Notes: generated by a model not told the origin, from the letters alone. 64,000 nucleotides of DNA from Siniperca chuatsi (GCF_020085105.1 NC_058059.1:27445971-27509970), one strand, 5' to 3'. Positions 24,551 to 35,776 are shown, counted from the first letter of the stretch. Translations and numbers: made by a program.

Positions 24551-25878
24551 CTTTGGATTAAAGGGACAAAATGCCCACACAAACACTTAAAAACTTGTTA
24601 AACAATACCGTACCCAGTCAGTGTAGGAAGGCCCTGGACCGGGTGTTATTTCCGCTGAGCACATGGCACAACTGGTCTCTGCGTCAAACACTAATATACA
24701 AATGCAAAATTTAGATCTACAGTACAACAATATCACAATATAATTATGATAAGATGTCATGCACCTGAAGCTTCAAGTATTTCCAGAGCCAAGTATTTGC
24801 GTTCATGTGCCATCTCTGTCTTTGTTTTACCAAATGCCATTTTTGGCATTTCTGGAAAGGCCTCCATAATTCCCTTTGCTATCTAAACAATGACACAATG
24901 TGATGTACATTGGATAACTATAGTGCATATTGTAATGTTATAACTGTAAAGAGCTGTTCCCCAAAATATGAGGATTAGAAACGCTGTAAAACAGAATTAA
25001 ATTGTAAGTGCTCTTTTACGCAGATATTTGAGAAAAAGCAGGTATTTTAAGAAAGATTCATCTTACCTTTGACAATTACCCAATAGCTTACTTCCCTCCT
25101 GCTGAACTGGGTGTTGCATAACACCTCCTTTTCAATTTTATATCCACCCAGTCAGTTTTGCTGTGGCAGGTCCTCCTCATTTTGACGTACTCACTGTGTG
25201 ACAATTATTTATTAACTTATAAATGCACTATATTTACATACACATACAATATGTACACAATGTACGTAACAAAAACATTACATTAAGTGTCTTAGTAAGC
25301 AATTAATAACGTTCCGAAATGTGACAGAAGAACTACAGTGCTCCTTGGAACTGATTCTGCCTGTCTCTGAAACTGTACTGGACAGTTCCAGTGACTTTCA
25401 CCATTCTTGCAAAGCTGTGCATCCTGAAATATGAATCCTTACTAAAAGTACATCAGAAACCCTTTATGGGTGGACATGATATCCTCATATGTACAATATA
25501 ATCTATGATTATTTCTGGGGTTTTGGGGGGCACAGTTGTAAATGCTCTCATTGTGCCTCTATCGTGGATCACTCTGGTATCTACTTATAATGGCAACTAC
25601 AACTTTTTTTCACCTTCACATATGTAGTGTGCCTGTCAATCTAACTGGTGCCTTCTTCATGATTAAAGATCCCTCCACGGACATTAAATGTGTGATTTGA
25701 CCCAAATAACTAATGTAATGTCTTTACCGTTTTCATCCTCGGACAAAAAATAAAATTTTGCTTGTCCCAAGGAAAAAAAGGTTAAGCCTCTGTTGCAGAT
25801 ATTCCCTGATTTCGGGGTTTGCCAATGGTGTTGGGGAGTGCTGTGTGACGTGTCACTCCAAAATCTCGGATAGATGTT

Positions 25879-26470
25879 TTGTTGTGTTTAGAATTTAAAA
25901 TCCTTCTCCCCACCTACAAAGCTCTTAATGGTCAGGCACCATCGTATCTTAAAGAGCTCATAGTAACTTATTACCACACTAGAACACTGCGCTCCCAGAA
26001 TGCAGGGTTACTTGTGGTTCCTAGAGTCTCCAAAAGTAGAATGGGAGCCAGAGCCTTCAGGTATCAAGCTCCTCTCCTGTGGAATCAGGTCCCAGTTTGG
26101 GTGCAGGAGGCAGACACCATCTCCATATTTAAGAGTAGGCTAAAGTCTTTCCTCTTTGATAAAAGCTTATAATTAGGGCTGGCTTGGGTGAGTCCTGAAC
26201 CATCCCTTAGTTATGCTGCTATAGGCCTAGACTGCCAGGAGACTTCCCATGATGCATCTCTTTCCTCTCTCCTTCTCTCCCTCTCCATCTGTATGCATTT
26301 TTATCCCATTACTGCATGTTACTAACTCGACATCTTCTCTCTCCCGTAGTTCTGTGCTTTCTCATTTCTCTCCTCTCTCCTTCTGTCACTTTCAGCAGGT
26401 ATTTCTGCCTCCGGAGCTGCAAAGATCTGTGGTTCTACATTTTTACATATTTTTCTGCTGAATTATAATA
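25879..26470 (+). mobile_element. LINE 3' end: RT C-terminus and 3' UTR
   Basis: The frame 25879-26172 encodes the last ~95 residues of a LINE reverse transcriptase: FKILLPTYKALNGQAPSYLK, then LRSQNAGLLVVPRVSKSR, ARAFRYQAPLLWNQVP and FKSRLKSFLF near the stop. The 3' UTR includes ATAGGCCTAGACTGCCAGGA, which recurs inverted at 30070-30120. The catalytic core is missing (5' truncation). The element is unrelated to LINE-A at its tail. Confidence 0.82.
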
Positions 26471-26483
26471 AAAACAAATCTTT

Positions 26484-26625
26484 GTTATTGGGTCCCAGCA
26501 TATCACCAAAAATATACTGCAATCTACTGGTTACCTCTCACAACATATCAAGCGTTTTTCAAGAAATATTGGTGTCCTCTTTGATAGCAATTTATGTTTT
26601 GAGCAACTATCGGTACAAAGAAAAT
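26484..26625 (+). mobile_element. LINE reverse transcriptase fragment
   Basis: Read in frame, the segment gives GSQHITKNILQSTGYLSQHI and FSRNIGVLFDSNLCFEQL. This matches the post-catalytic YLGVxFDxxLxFxxH block of CR1/L2-type reverse transcriptases. Order relative to the C-terminal fragment at 25879 is reversed, so it is a separate insertion or a rearranged copy. Confidence 0.65.
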
Positions 26626-26744
26626 TGTTTCTACATGAAACAGCTCACAACACATCTGTGGATTATCTTGAGTAACCGAGTCATGATTTCTAAAAAAGGA
26701 GACATTTCTGTTGGGTTTTTTTTTAGTATTTTTTTGGCGCTTTG

Positions 26745-26910
26745 AGCTCCACAAGCCAAGTGCCATATACTTCCATACTATTAAAAAAGGCAGACATGTC
26801 TACAGCCGATATCTCCAAAACTCACACCAAAACAATTTAGATTAATAATTATCACTGCAGGTAAGAGTAAAAATATGTATTTTTGATTTTGGGGTGAACT
26901 GTCCCTTTAA
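26745..26910 (+). repeat. Short dispersed repeat ending GTGAACTGTCCCTTTAA
   Basis: CATACTATTAAAAAAGGCAG, CCGATATCTCCAAAACTCAC and TTTTGGGGTGAACTGTCCCT recall a non-autonomous DNA transposon-like repeat widespread in fish. The left terminus is unclear. The following 26911-28130 has no supported gene. Confidence 0.45.
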
Positions 26911-28129
26911 GAAAATTTTAGTTTAATTTTCGCTCTGTCTAATGAAGGGATCTTCTCCAAGTTGGTGCAGTGAAATGTTACCAAATTTGTACTAGTGATA
27001 GAATAAGACATTAAGAATGTGATGCAATGACAACAGTGAACTAACCTATTAAGGAATTTGTTTGGTGGTCAAGGTTAAGACAAATGTATGTGTGCTTTTT
27101 TTGGTCTTGGAGGTTAATTTGAACTGAGATTCCTCTAAGATTTCTAAGAAGAGGATATTAGGAGTTGGCAACCACAAATACTATTAACTACTAAAAAATG
27201 TGTGGATGTCATACTTGAAACTGAGTTGATAGAACAAAGATGACCAAATGCAAACCTACATTAAGCCTACTTGGTTGTGTCACATTAGTTATAAATTTCA
27301 GCATTTCCAGATATAATAATGTCCATAACATTGTGAAATTGTACCATTTAGAAAATGGTGCTATACAAGTAGTTTCCACAGCTTGAACACTATTGATCAT
27401 ACAACCACAATATATTAATGTGCTCTTATCCAATCAAGTGATTGACAAAGATGATGCTAAGCCAATCATCATCATTTCTCGTACGATTTGATCACAGTTT
27501 AATAATACACCACAAAGTGTAGTGCATTGGAAGTGTGTGTAAAAATGGTTAATCAAAGCCCAAAATAGATGAAACAAGCACACCAGGGATGACTCAACTT
27601 TAATACTGTTACAGAGGACATCTGAAACAACAATCTTTAGGATGTATCTGATAACTCACTGGCATGATAAAATTAATCATCTTCATTGGCCAAGTATGTT
27701 TACACACATAAAAGGAATATGACTCCGGTTTCCGGTATTTACACAGGTAAAAAATTCTGTTGGATAATGGACAGTGTTTTTTCATCATCATTGCTGTCTA
27801 CACCATGTAAGTAGACATGTCAAAGTAATTTTATTTACAATCCATATCCTTAACATTCTTAGAAGACTGGGAGCAGGTTTTAACGGCATCTAGAGTAGGA
27901 TACTGCAAAAAACATAGCAATTACATTTTTCTTTCTTTCTTCCTTTCCTTCTTTCTTCCTTTGTGTCTTTAGGGAAATTGTCAACTTAAGAGTATAGCAG
28001 TCCCAACCATTTTTCCAAGTCATCAGTCCCAACCATATGTTCCAAGTAACATCCTGTCGTACAGTGGTAAGACGCAAGATTTTGGTAAGCAATGACACGG
28101 TGGTAAGTGGTTCCTCACTTTTATCTTGC

Positions 28130-29045
28130 AGTGTCAGGGGACAATAAAGCGGATTCACTTGTTGACAAATGCCACCTTAGCGTGACATCTGCTGCTGATT
28201 TACCGCAATGCCATCTTGACTGAAAATGGCAATGGGAACATCCTACTTAGCAATGACATCTGTCAGACTGACACTGCTGTAACAGTGGATATCAATAATG
28301 AGGATCATAGTTATGCAGCATCAACAGCTACATATACAAAACTTAGTTGCATTCAAGAGGATCACTGCTACAACCTAGAGTCTCCAAGGTGCCTGAAACA
28401 GAAAAATTAGGTCACTGAGGAGATCCTAAAAAACTACAGGAAAAACCTGAGAAGGCAATGCCAAAAGTCCGGGCGTTTAAAGAAAAAAGTCTACACCTTT
28501 AAACGACATCAAGAAGTTGTTGATATCAAGTCAATGTGCCTCTTTGCTTGAGTCAATTGAAGTGTCAAAACACATCCTGCAGAAGATACAGCAGGGGTAA
28601 AAGTTTGCTAAGTACTCTGAGGAGCCAAAGCTGTGTGCCACCACACTGCACTTTTACTCCCCAAAGACATATGAATATGTGTGTGACACATACTCATATT
28701 TCTTTGGGGAGTAAAGCTCTGCCACACAGTCACGCCATCCACACTTGGTACAGCTGCGTCTCAGCCGATCCAAGATTTACTGTGGCGTCTTTCACAGCAC
28801 TAAAGTCATGTAGAGACAAACAGAGAGAAGGGGGAAAAAACAGTCTGTGCCCTAATGATGGATGAAATTTACATTTACAAGATGACTGAATTTGCATCAG
28901 ACCAGTTCCACAGCTATGTGGACATAGAAACTGGGGAAATTGACAACACTTGTGAAAGGCCACCCAGGCCTTGGTCCATGGTTGTGAGGCAGTTCATGCA
29001 CTATTACTTTATACCGTATTATTATCATCAACCGGTAAACCCACG
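28130..29045 (+). pseudogene. P-element/THAP9-like transposase relic
   Basis: THAP9/P-element transposases cut and paste DNA with an RNase H-like fold. Here 28407-28500 encodes VTEEILKNYRKNLRRQCQKS followed by GRLKKKVYTFK, the basic coiled coil after the THAP finger. Next come an LLESIEVSKHIL phrase, KLCATTLHFYSPKTYEYV (28626-28680) and ADPRFTVASFTALK. Then 28845-28985 carries CALMMDEIYI, holding the first catalytic aspartate, and DQFHSYVDIETGEIDNT. Several frameshifts and stops are present. The THAP zinc finger and the rest of the catalytic domain were not found. A Penelope-like insertion follows 87 bp later. Confidence 0.78.
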
Positions 29046-29131
29046 TTGTACTTCACACTTATTTTATTTTATACTTCTACCCACTTGGTACTTAATTTAT
29101 TTTCTGACCTGTATTATAGTGTATTTTATAT

Positions 29132-29925
29132 GACGATGTAGTCCCTCATTCGTCCAGGAGTGTTCTATCGTAGAAAAGGTTTCAGTCGTAGTCATCTGGA
29201 CACTGTTTTCAGAATCAAAACGTTTCGGCTCCCATCAGGAAGTCATTCTCAATTGTGAAAAATGGTCCGGGAAATTTAAGCTACTCTGTGTTACTTAAGC
29301 CCTGCGCTCAGGAAGGAGTCTTCCTGAGTATCTGCTGATACCCTGCCTAGTTTCACCTGAAACTGACTTAATTGTTTCCATGATGGCCCAGTAATCAGTA
29401 ATCAGGCCTATTGTTTTCTGGCTGCACCTCCCTCATCAATGTTAAGTACCTGATTAGCATATGATTGGCTTGACCAAGGTGCTAATACACTGTGGTAAAG
29501 TTGGGCAGATTGAATCTCAGCCCACCATTTCTGTTCAATGAGGGGTTTTCTTTTTTCACAAAAATGGCTTCTTTGACACCTCTTTCAAACCAACTCTTCT
29601 CTCTACTTAGAATCTTCACCTCGCTGTCTTCAAATGTGTGGTTTGTAGATTTTAGATGCAAATGCACAGCGCTCTGCAATCCTGAGTTTGCGTGTCATCT
29701 GTGCTGATAAAGTCTTTTGTGAAGTGGCTGTTTATTTTCACCTCTGTACCGTTCTTTGCAGTTTTCCTCACTGCATTGAATTGAGTAAACTACATTGCTC
29801 TGTTTTTGTGTGGGCATCTTGTCCTTAGGATGAACGAGTTTCTGTCTTAAACGTATTGTATAAACGTATAAGTGTATTAGCACCTTGGTCAAGCCAATCA
29901 TATGCTAATCAGGTACTTAACAGTG
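29132..29925 (-). mobile_element. Penelope-like copy C (minus arm plus short inverted piece)
   Basis: From the 3' terminus (GACGATGTAGTCCCTCATTCG, 29132) the minus strand continues inward through the 3' UTR, the C-terminal coding end and the GIY-YIG endonuclease to about 29853. At 29869 the orientation flips and 57 bp of plus-strand element (AGTGTATTAGCACCTTGGTC to CTTAACAGTGA) follow. It belongs to the CAAGCCAATCATATGC subgroup with copy B. TGACG at both edges (29131 and 29924) is too short to prove a target duplication. Confidence 0.82.
29482..29901 (-). pseudogene. Penelope-like GIY-YIG endonuclease (copy C)
   Basis: The endonuclease that Penelope-like elements use to cut target DNA. The frame reads KQSNVVYSIQCSEENCKERY then RGENKQPLHKRLYQHR. 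VVYSIQC and RYRGENK take the places of the GIY and YIG blocks; the usual isoleucine and threonine of RYIGET are arginine and asparagine here. A break near 29690 is followed by AVHLHLKSTNHTFEDSEVKI and FVKKENPSLNRNGGLRF. Only the C-terminal third of the protein is present. Confidence 0.8.
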
Positions 29926-30069
29926 ACGCAGTGACCTTGTTTGGCTGGGCGACGTCTGAGCCGGCATGTCATATATTTCATTGTCACTCATCATCATCAT
30001 GAGGTAGGCAGTAGCGTGAAGGGTCTTGCCTAAGGACCCACACTGGATGATGGGTCATTGCTCATTGTG

Positions 30070-30120
30070 TCCCGAGGGCGCATGGGAAGTCTCCTGGCAG
30101 TCTAGGCCTATAGCAGCATA
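30070..30120 (-). mobile_element. LINE 3' UTR fragment
   Basis: CATGGGAAGTCTCCTGGCAG and TCTAGGCCTATAGCAGCATA are the reverse complement of the 3' UTR block at 26205-26260, so this is a short inverted remnant of the same LINE family. Confidence 0.7.
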
Positions 30121-30160
30121 GCCTCCTGGTCTTAACTCTGGGTTGTCATGGTTTTGGTCC

Positions 30161-30767
30161 TGTCATGGTACAGCTGTACCATTCCTAGTGTCTCTGTCTG
30201 TTTGTCCCCTCCTGTGTGTGTATGTGTGTGCGCGCTGGCGGGGCGCGGCCTCCGGTGAACTGCCAGTCAGGGACTGACACACCTGTTACTCATCTGCTGC
30301 TGCTCACCTGTTCTCCATCCACCAATCAACACCTTGCAGTATATCTACCCGGCTCTTCTCACCAGTCTTCGCCAGATCGTCTGTTTACCCAAGTAATACT
30401 ACGCCTCGGCCTCTGACTTGTCTTCACTGAAAGATTTACCTGCCTGTATCTCTGAATTCCTAACTAACTCTGACTCCCTGTGTTCAGGTTCATTCCTCCC
30501 ACCTGCCTTCATGTTTCTCACTGGCTCTTCAGAAAGATCTCACCATGGATCCTCCGCTGCTCCACCTCAGCCCGCTGTCCTCGCTCCGCCTGCCTGCCCT
30601 CACTAGTCTCCTGCCTGCATGCTGTCTTTGCCCAGTCCACCGGCTCACAGCATTAACTTCCACACACTTAGTTACTCCTTTGTGTTTTACAACCAAACCG
30701 AAACTAACTACTTCAACTCTATCTGTGCTAGTCGTGCTTTTGGGTCCAGCTTCTGTGTACCATAACA
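30161..30767 (+). mobile_element. Solo LTR, gypsy-like, TSD GGTCC
   Basis: This 607-bp segment starts TGTCATGGTACA and ends TGTACCATAACA, which are inverted repeats with one mismatch. It is flanked by GGTCC on both sides (30156-30160 and 30768-30772). A TATA-like AGTATATCTACC lies near 30338. The last 45 bp resemble the 3' LTR end of the gypsy relic at 15196-16744 (TTTTGGGTCCAG...CATAACA), so both belong to related families. Short open frames within it have no domain support. Confidence 0.87.
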
Positions 30768-30924
30768 GGTCCACTAATAAAATCAGTCAAATTTCTAGAT
30801 ATGAGAGCTGCTCCATCCAAAGTAGGATGTATGCCGTCTCATTAACTTTAGTGACCTCCAACTGGCGTAATCGGGGTTGTTACCGCTGACGTGAATAATG
30901 ATCATACTGTATTTACACTTATCC

Positions 30925-31240
30925 TCAGCACAATTTACAGATTCCTTTTTACAGATCTGCTGCAGTACAAATTGGACAAAATTCCACAAATAAATAGGAG
31001 GGAAATCACAAATGTTATGTGGCCTGCAAGCTGACAGGAAGCAATCCACAAATGTGCAAAACCCATTTCATGTGAAAAAAAGGATCCACAAATGCGTATA
31101 TATCACTTTACATGTATTTTTTGAGGTGAAACAATTTACATTTGTACAACTTATCATTTTATGTGAAATTAAAATACGTTTTTACAGAGAAAGTTACACA
31201 TCTTTGCAATTTGCTCTCTCTGTATTTTTGTGGATATGAC
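30925..31240 (-). repeat. Dispersed repeat with a CCACAAATGTG motif (minus copy)
   Basis: This is the reverse-complement counterpart of 19720-19965: GGATCCACAAATGCGTATAT, ATCACTTTACATGTA and CAAGCTGACAGGAAGCAATC occur in the mirrored order. It extends further than the plus copy on its right side. Confidence 0.65.
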
Positions 31241-31269
31241 TTTACACAACACAAATTTAAAAAAAAAAA

Positions 31270-32327
31270 AATACAGCGATACATTTTCAGTGAGTCTAGA
31301 GATTCAGATTTGTCTTCCTCCAGAAGGCGTCTCATCTGGATGAGGGAAATCTTTCCCTGAATATTTCAGGGTAAACACAGTCACCTTCTCAAGATGCAGA
31401 CCTCATGGTCATGAGGGGGAGTGAGGCAGCAGCCTGATAAATACATGCTATCAGCTGTATTGTGATCTAATTGGCTCATATTGGAGGGTTTTCAATGTAG
31501 AATAAAGGCTTTGACAGGGCCTCACATACACAAAGATTATATGCACATACATACACATCCATGCACACACACAAAGACAGAGCTGCAGTGTTTAGTCTGT
31601 TGTGAGTTCAGTCTGATAATCAGTAATTAGGTAATTGTATGTGTGTGTGTGTGGGGGAGTTTCTTATCAGCTGGTCAGACTCACATTGAGAGCAGAAACA
31701 CATATTGATGATCTGCTGCGTTTCCACCTGAGGTTTGTGTGTCTTTGTGTAACATGTCTGTTTGTATGTATGTGTGTTTCTACATGTGTTTGTGTGACAG
31801 TGTGTGCAGTCACAAATAAAGGTTGCAGAGTGTTACCCTTCTCAGAAAGTTTCCAAACTTTAGTGTGTTTGTTGTTACTTTAACCCGTGGTTAGGTCAGT
31901 TTCATCAGTCAATTATCTGCAAATGGAGTCTGAAGCATCAGTGCTGTTGCTATGGTTACTTTCAATATAACTTAAGCTCTGATTTAAAATGGTGGTTAAA
32001 CTGTTGACCTGAAAATGTTTGAGGTGTCCACATATGATTTTAACAGACACCTGGCAAACCAACCATATAGCACGATTCTCTGATGTGGTTAATTCAGTTT
32101 ACATATTCTGGAAGTCCATGAGGAGGTTGAAAAGGTCCTTGAGAAAGTTCCACATGTGCTGAGATTCTCTAATTCATTCTCATAATATGAGACAGATTGA
32201 ACATCTTCACCTTCCTTTTATTCCTGGAGATATGGTGGTGCACAGGTACCGTATGGAATGACAAACTATATATCATTAAGAGCTTGAGAGTTTTAAAATA
32301 AAACTTAGAAATACATCAGTGACTCCT
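31270..32327. other. No supported gene
   Basis: Mixed sequence with short GT and CA runs (31540-31660). No element or domain was recognised. Confidence 0.35.
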
Positions 32328-32431
32328 TGGCAACAGGCATCATCCGGCCCTCCTCATTTCCAACAGAGGCAGGGTTTTACTTTGTCGATTATAAGGACAA
32401 ATCTGTCCACCCTTGCATCGACTACCAGGGT
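32328..32431 (+). pseudogene. Gypsy reverse transcriptase fragment (left part of a split pol)
   Basis: About 34 codons read [20 protein letters not shown] then [15 protein letters not shown], the entry of Ty3/gypsy reverse transcriptase. It is the upstream part of the pol whose RNase H and integrase resume at about 35777. The rest of the reverse transcriptase is missing at the break. Confidence 0.8.
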
Positions 32432-32863
32432 CTCAACTGTTATGTCCCGGTCTAGGGGTGCCAGAGCACAACCTAAGAATGAGAAACTAGAGCAAAACTG
32501 AATACAAAAACAAGTGCTACACACTTGAAATGTGATCTACACACAGTGACAATTATTTACAATAATGAAGCAAGGACTTCAGGGTGAACCAAGGCCAAAA
32601 TAATACCCCCCCATCTTTTCGGTTAAACTCTATCTAATCTCTAACCAAACAAAAGAACAAACAAAAAGGCAATTGCTAAACTGAACTCCCTGAGCTAATC
32701 TAAACATGAGAAAACAATGTAAACAAAAATGGTAGTTCAACCCTACAGCTTTGTGCTATAAATATAAAGTGCTCAATCTATTTACAAAAATGTACAAGGT
32801 ATTGTTAGCAGTAAAGCAAGAGCTACAATAAGCTAATACAAGTGAATAAGGTTGGATCAACAA
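32432..32863. other. Unidentified filler between gypsy RT and LINE-B
   Basis: It begins TGTTATGTCCCGGTCTAGGG directly after the gypsy fragment, which looks like an LTR start, but no matching end was located. Near its right end TGTACAAGGTATTGTTAGCA (about 32790) recurs at about 35513 beyond LINE-B, followed on both sides by similar but diverged sequence. It may be part of a further element into which LINE-B inserted. Confidence 0.35.
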
Positions 32864-33282
32864 TCAGAATCAGAATCAGAAATACTTTATTGATCCCTGA
32901 GGGGAAACTTTTTTGTTACAGCAGCTCACTATTACATCAGTGCACAGATGAATAAAAATACTAAGCAAAAATATAATACACCATAATACAGGTAAGATAA
33001 ATTAAGTACCAAGTGGGTATGAGCATAAAATTAAAATAAGTGTAAAGTACAAACTGGATTTACCAGTTGATGATAAGTATGTACGGTATAATAATACAAT
33101 GTGATAATATAAGTAGTATGCATGAACTGTCAAGTTAAGTGTAGCCTATTAAGATTGTAATGAGACGGTGGATATTGCACAGCAGTAATAGAAGTATGAA
33201 TAAATATCAATAAATTAAAGTGAAAATAGAATATATTGAACCGGAGCATTAAACAGGGAATATTGCACAATTATTTCAAGTA

Positions 33283-33451
33283 GGACGGTGTAGTCCCTCA
33301 TTCGTCCAGGAGTGTTCTATCGTAGAAAAGGTTTCAGTCGTAGGCTCCCATCCGGAAGTCATTCTCAATTGAGAATGACTTCCGGATGGGAGCCGAAACG
33401 TCTTGATTCTGAAAACAGTGTCCAGATGACTACGACTGAAACCTTTTCTAC
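33283..33451. mobile_element. Penelope-like copy D: 169-bp inverted dimer, TSD 13 bp
   Basis: Flanked by ATTATTTCAAGTA on both sides (33270-33282 and 33452-33464). The left half is minus-strand 3' terminus (GACGGTGTAGTCCC to TCAGTCGTAG), the right half is plus-strand (GAGAATGACTTCC to CCTTTTCTAC). They meet in a perfect 52-bp palindrome (33343-33394) centred on AATT. The left half lacks about 36 bp found in the right half. LINE-A has the uninterrupted site (4548-4570), so LINE-B was present first. Confidence 0.92.
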
Positions 33452-33525
33452 ATTATTTCAAGTATTACAGTGATGTTAATGATCCAATGTCCAGTTTACT
33501 GACTTAAGGTCATATAGACTTACAC

Positions 33526-34492
33526 TTAGAGGGAGGAGTTAAAGAATTTGACACAGGCAGGAATGACTTCCTGTGGCGCTCTGTGGTGCATTTTGTCTTT
33601 TGCTGAAGGTACTCCTTTGCTTGACCAGTACGTCATGGAGTGGGTGGGAGACACTGTCCAAGATAGCATGTAGTTTGGCCAGCATCCTCCTCTCTGACAC
33701 CACCAACAGCTCTGGCCCTTCCTGTAAAGAGCTTGAGTGTTCTTAGCCCAGTTCAGTTTATTGTCCATGTGTACCCTCAGGTATTTGTAGTCCTCATTAA
33801 TGTCTACACTGACCCCCTGGATGGAAACTGGGGTCACTGGTGCCTTAGCCCTCGTCGCATTGAGCTGCAGATGGTTCTGCTCAGACCATGAGTTACCCAC
33901 CACAGACCTGTACTCAGTCACATCACCACCGCTGATACTTCTCACCACAGCAGAGTCATCAGAAAACTTCTGAAGGTGGCAGGACTCTGTGTGGTAGCTG
34001 AAGTCTGTGGTGTAGATGGTGAAAAGGAAGGGAGAGAGGAAAGTCCCCTGAGGGGCCCCAGTGTTGCTGACCACGCTGTCTGATACACAGTGCTGCAGAC
34101 GCACGTGTTGTCGTCTGCCAGTCAGTTAATCAACAATCCAGGACACAATCCAGGACACATCCACCTGCATCGCTGCCAGCTTCTCACCCAGCAGGGCTGG
34201 CCGGATGGTGTTGAAAGCACTGGAGAAGTCAAAAAACATGATCCTCACCGTGCTTGCCGGCCTGTCCAGGTGTCTGTAGATGTGATTCAGCAGGAAGATG
34301 ATGGCGTCCTTAACTCCCAGCCGGGACTGGTAGGCGAACTGAAGGGGGTCCAGGAGGGGTCTGACCATAGGCCGCAGCTGTTCTAGCACCAGTCTCTCCA
34401 GGGTCTGGGTGCTCAGTGCCACCGGTCTGTAGTCCTTGGAGCCACTGGGACGTGGCGTCTTTGGTACAGGAACGAGGCAAGATGTCTTCCAC
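33526..34492 (-). pseudogene. LINE-B reverse transcriptase (broken)
   Basis: The frame 34104-33526 holds SNTGAPQGTFLSPFLFTIYT and FSDDSAVV with both catalytic aspartates. The upstream frame 34422-34126 holds [21 protein letters not shown] frameshift near 34110 separates the two, and the segment after KGQSC is joined to a scrambled C-terminus through an internal deletion of about 190 bp relative to LINE-A. Confidence 0.83.
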
Positions 34493-35034
34493 AGAATAGG
34501 GACCCTTTGAAGACCCAGGCTCAGGTTGAAGACATGTTTGCTTTTAGAACCTCGGGGCTAACTCCATCGGGGCCTGCAGCCTTGTTTGATTGGAGTTTCA
34601 TCAGCTGGCCTCTCACCTGGTCAGTAGTCAGGCACACAGCAGAGGTTACAGGCGGGGGAGGGGGGGAGTCATCAGTCATGAGAGCCAGGGGGCTGTATGC
34701 GTCCTTAATGTTAGCATACAGCAGGTCCAGTGTCCTCTCCTCTCTAGCAGGACAACTCACATACTGGGTGAAATTAGTCAGTGTTGTTGAAACACTGACA
34801 TGGTTGAAGTCACCCGAGATTTATATGAGTGCACTCGGGGGTTGAGTCTGGAGTTGTGCTATGGCGGTGTGAATGGCGTTGCACACCGATGCCGGGTTAG
34901 CAGAGGGGGGGATGTAAACAGTCACAACAATGGCATATGAAAATTCATGTGGCAGGTAATGCGGCCGGAGTCCCACAGCTAACAATTCAATGTCCGGGCT
35001 ACAGACACTCTGCTTGATAGTAATGTGACCAGAG

Positions 35035-35388
35035 TTACACCACCTGTTGTTGACCAGAACAGCAAGCCGCCTTTCCGCTTACCGCTCCTGGTGTGATCCC
35101 TGTCGACCTGAACAGGATTTCCTGGTGTAGCCATGTCTCTGAGAAGCATATCAAACTACACTCACGGAACTCCATCTGACTCCGGGCTAATGCCGTTAGC
35201 TCATCCATTTTATTCGCCAGTGATCTCACGTTGCCCATGATGAGAGAAGGCATCAAGTCTCTTTTGTCTGCACCCCACTCTCTCTTCCCTCGCCGCTTTG
35301 TTCCACCTCTGCATACTCGGTGTGTCCTCCTCCAGATCTCAGTGGGGACATCGGTTATCCTGGGTGCCATGCTGCTCTGCTTCAGCAC
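35035..35388 (-). pseudogene. LINE-B ORF2 N-terminus
   Basis: It encodes a basic region, then MGNVRSLANKMDELTALARS and FRECSLICFSETWL with the endonuclease catalytic glutamate in ETW. It continues through the ~85 bp that are missing from LINE-A at the site of Penelope-like fragment A, ending AACCSGQQQVV where the frame closes. Confidence 0.8.
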
Positions 35389-35411
35389 GATCAGCTGTTC
35401 CCTGGTGTAAA

Positions 35412-35776
35412 CAATGCGGCCAAACAGCTGATCTGCAGTGGTGCCCTGACTTGAGTTGCGAGTGAGTTACAGGAGAAGAAGTTTCACGGCGAAAAAAAGT
35501 ACCAAAACACTTGTGTACAAGGTATTGTTAGCAATAAAGCTAGCGCTAACCAGAAGTTAACACAGCCAGAATTATTTGACTAAACTCACTGGACTAAACA
35601 CTATTTTCACAGAATCTAACACAAAGTACACCAAGTTGGAGGAAACAAGTGACCACTGCTCTGCTGCCAACAACAGTCCGTCTGTAGAACCAGGAAGCTA
35701 AATTGTCCAGCTCCTGGAATCAGCCAGTCTGCGCTGGAACTGGCACCTGTCAATGACACACACATCCTCAGAGAAA
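35412..35776. other. Unidentified filler between LINE-B and gypsy RNase H
   Basis: Sequence right of LINE-B. It contains the second TGTACAAGGTATTGTTAGCA (about 35513) and no recognised frame. It may be the other half of the element represented by 32432-32863. Confidence 0.35.

Larger units (their letters stand above)
32864..35411 (-). mobile_element. LINE-B: second copy of the LINE-A family
   Basis: It has the same AATCAGAATCAGAAATAC tail (32864), 3' UTR, reverse transcriptase and ORF2 start as LINE-A. It differs by an internal deletion of roughly 600 bp near 34688, which joins endonuclease residues LLYANIKDAYSPLA to the sequence before the reverse transcriptase and removes the SDH catalytic block. 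The region around GAPQG is intact here, which reveals the 7-bp loss in LINE-A. Penelope-like copy D sits in its 3' UTR. Confidence 0.88.
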
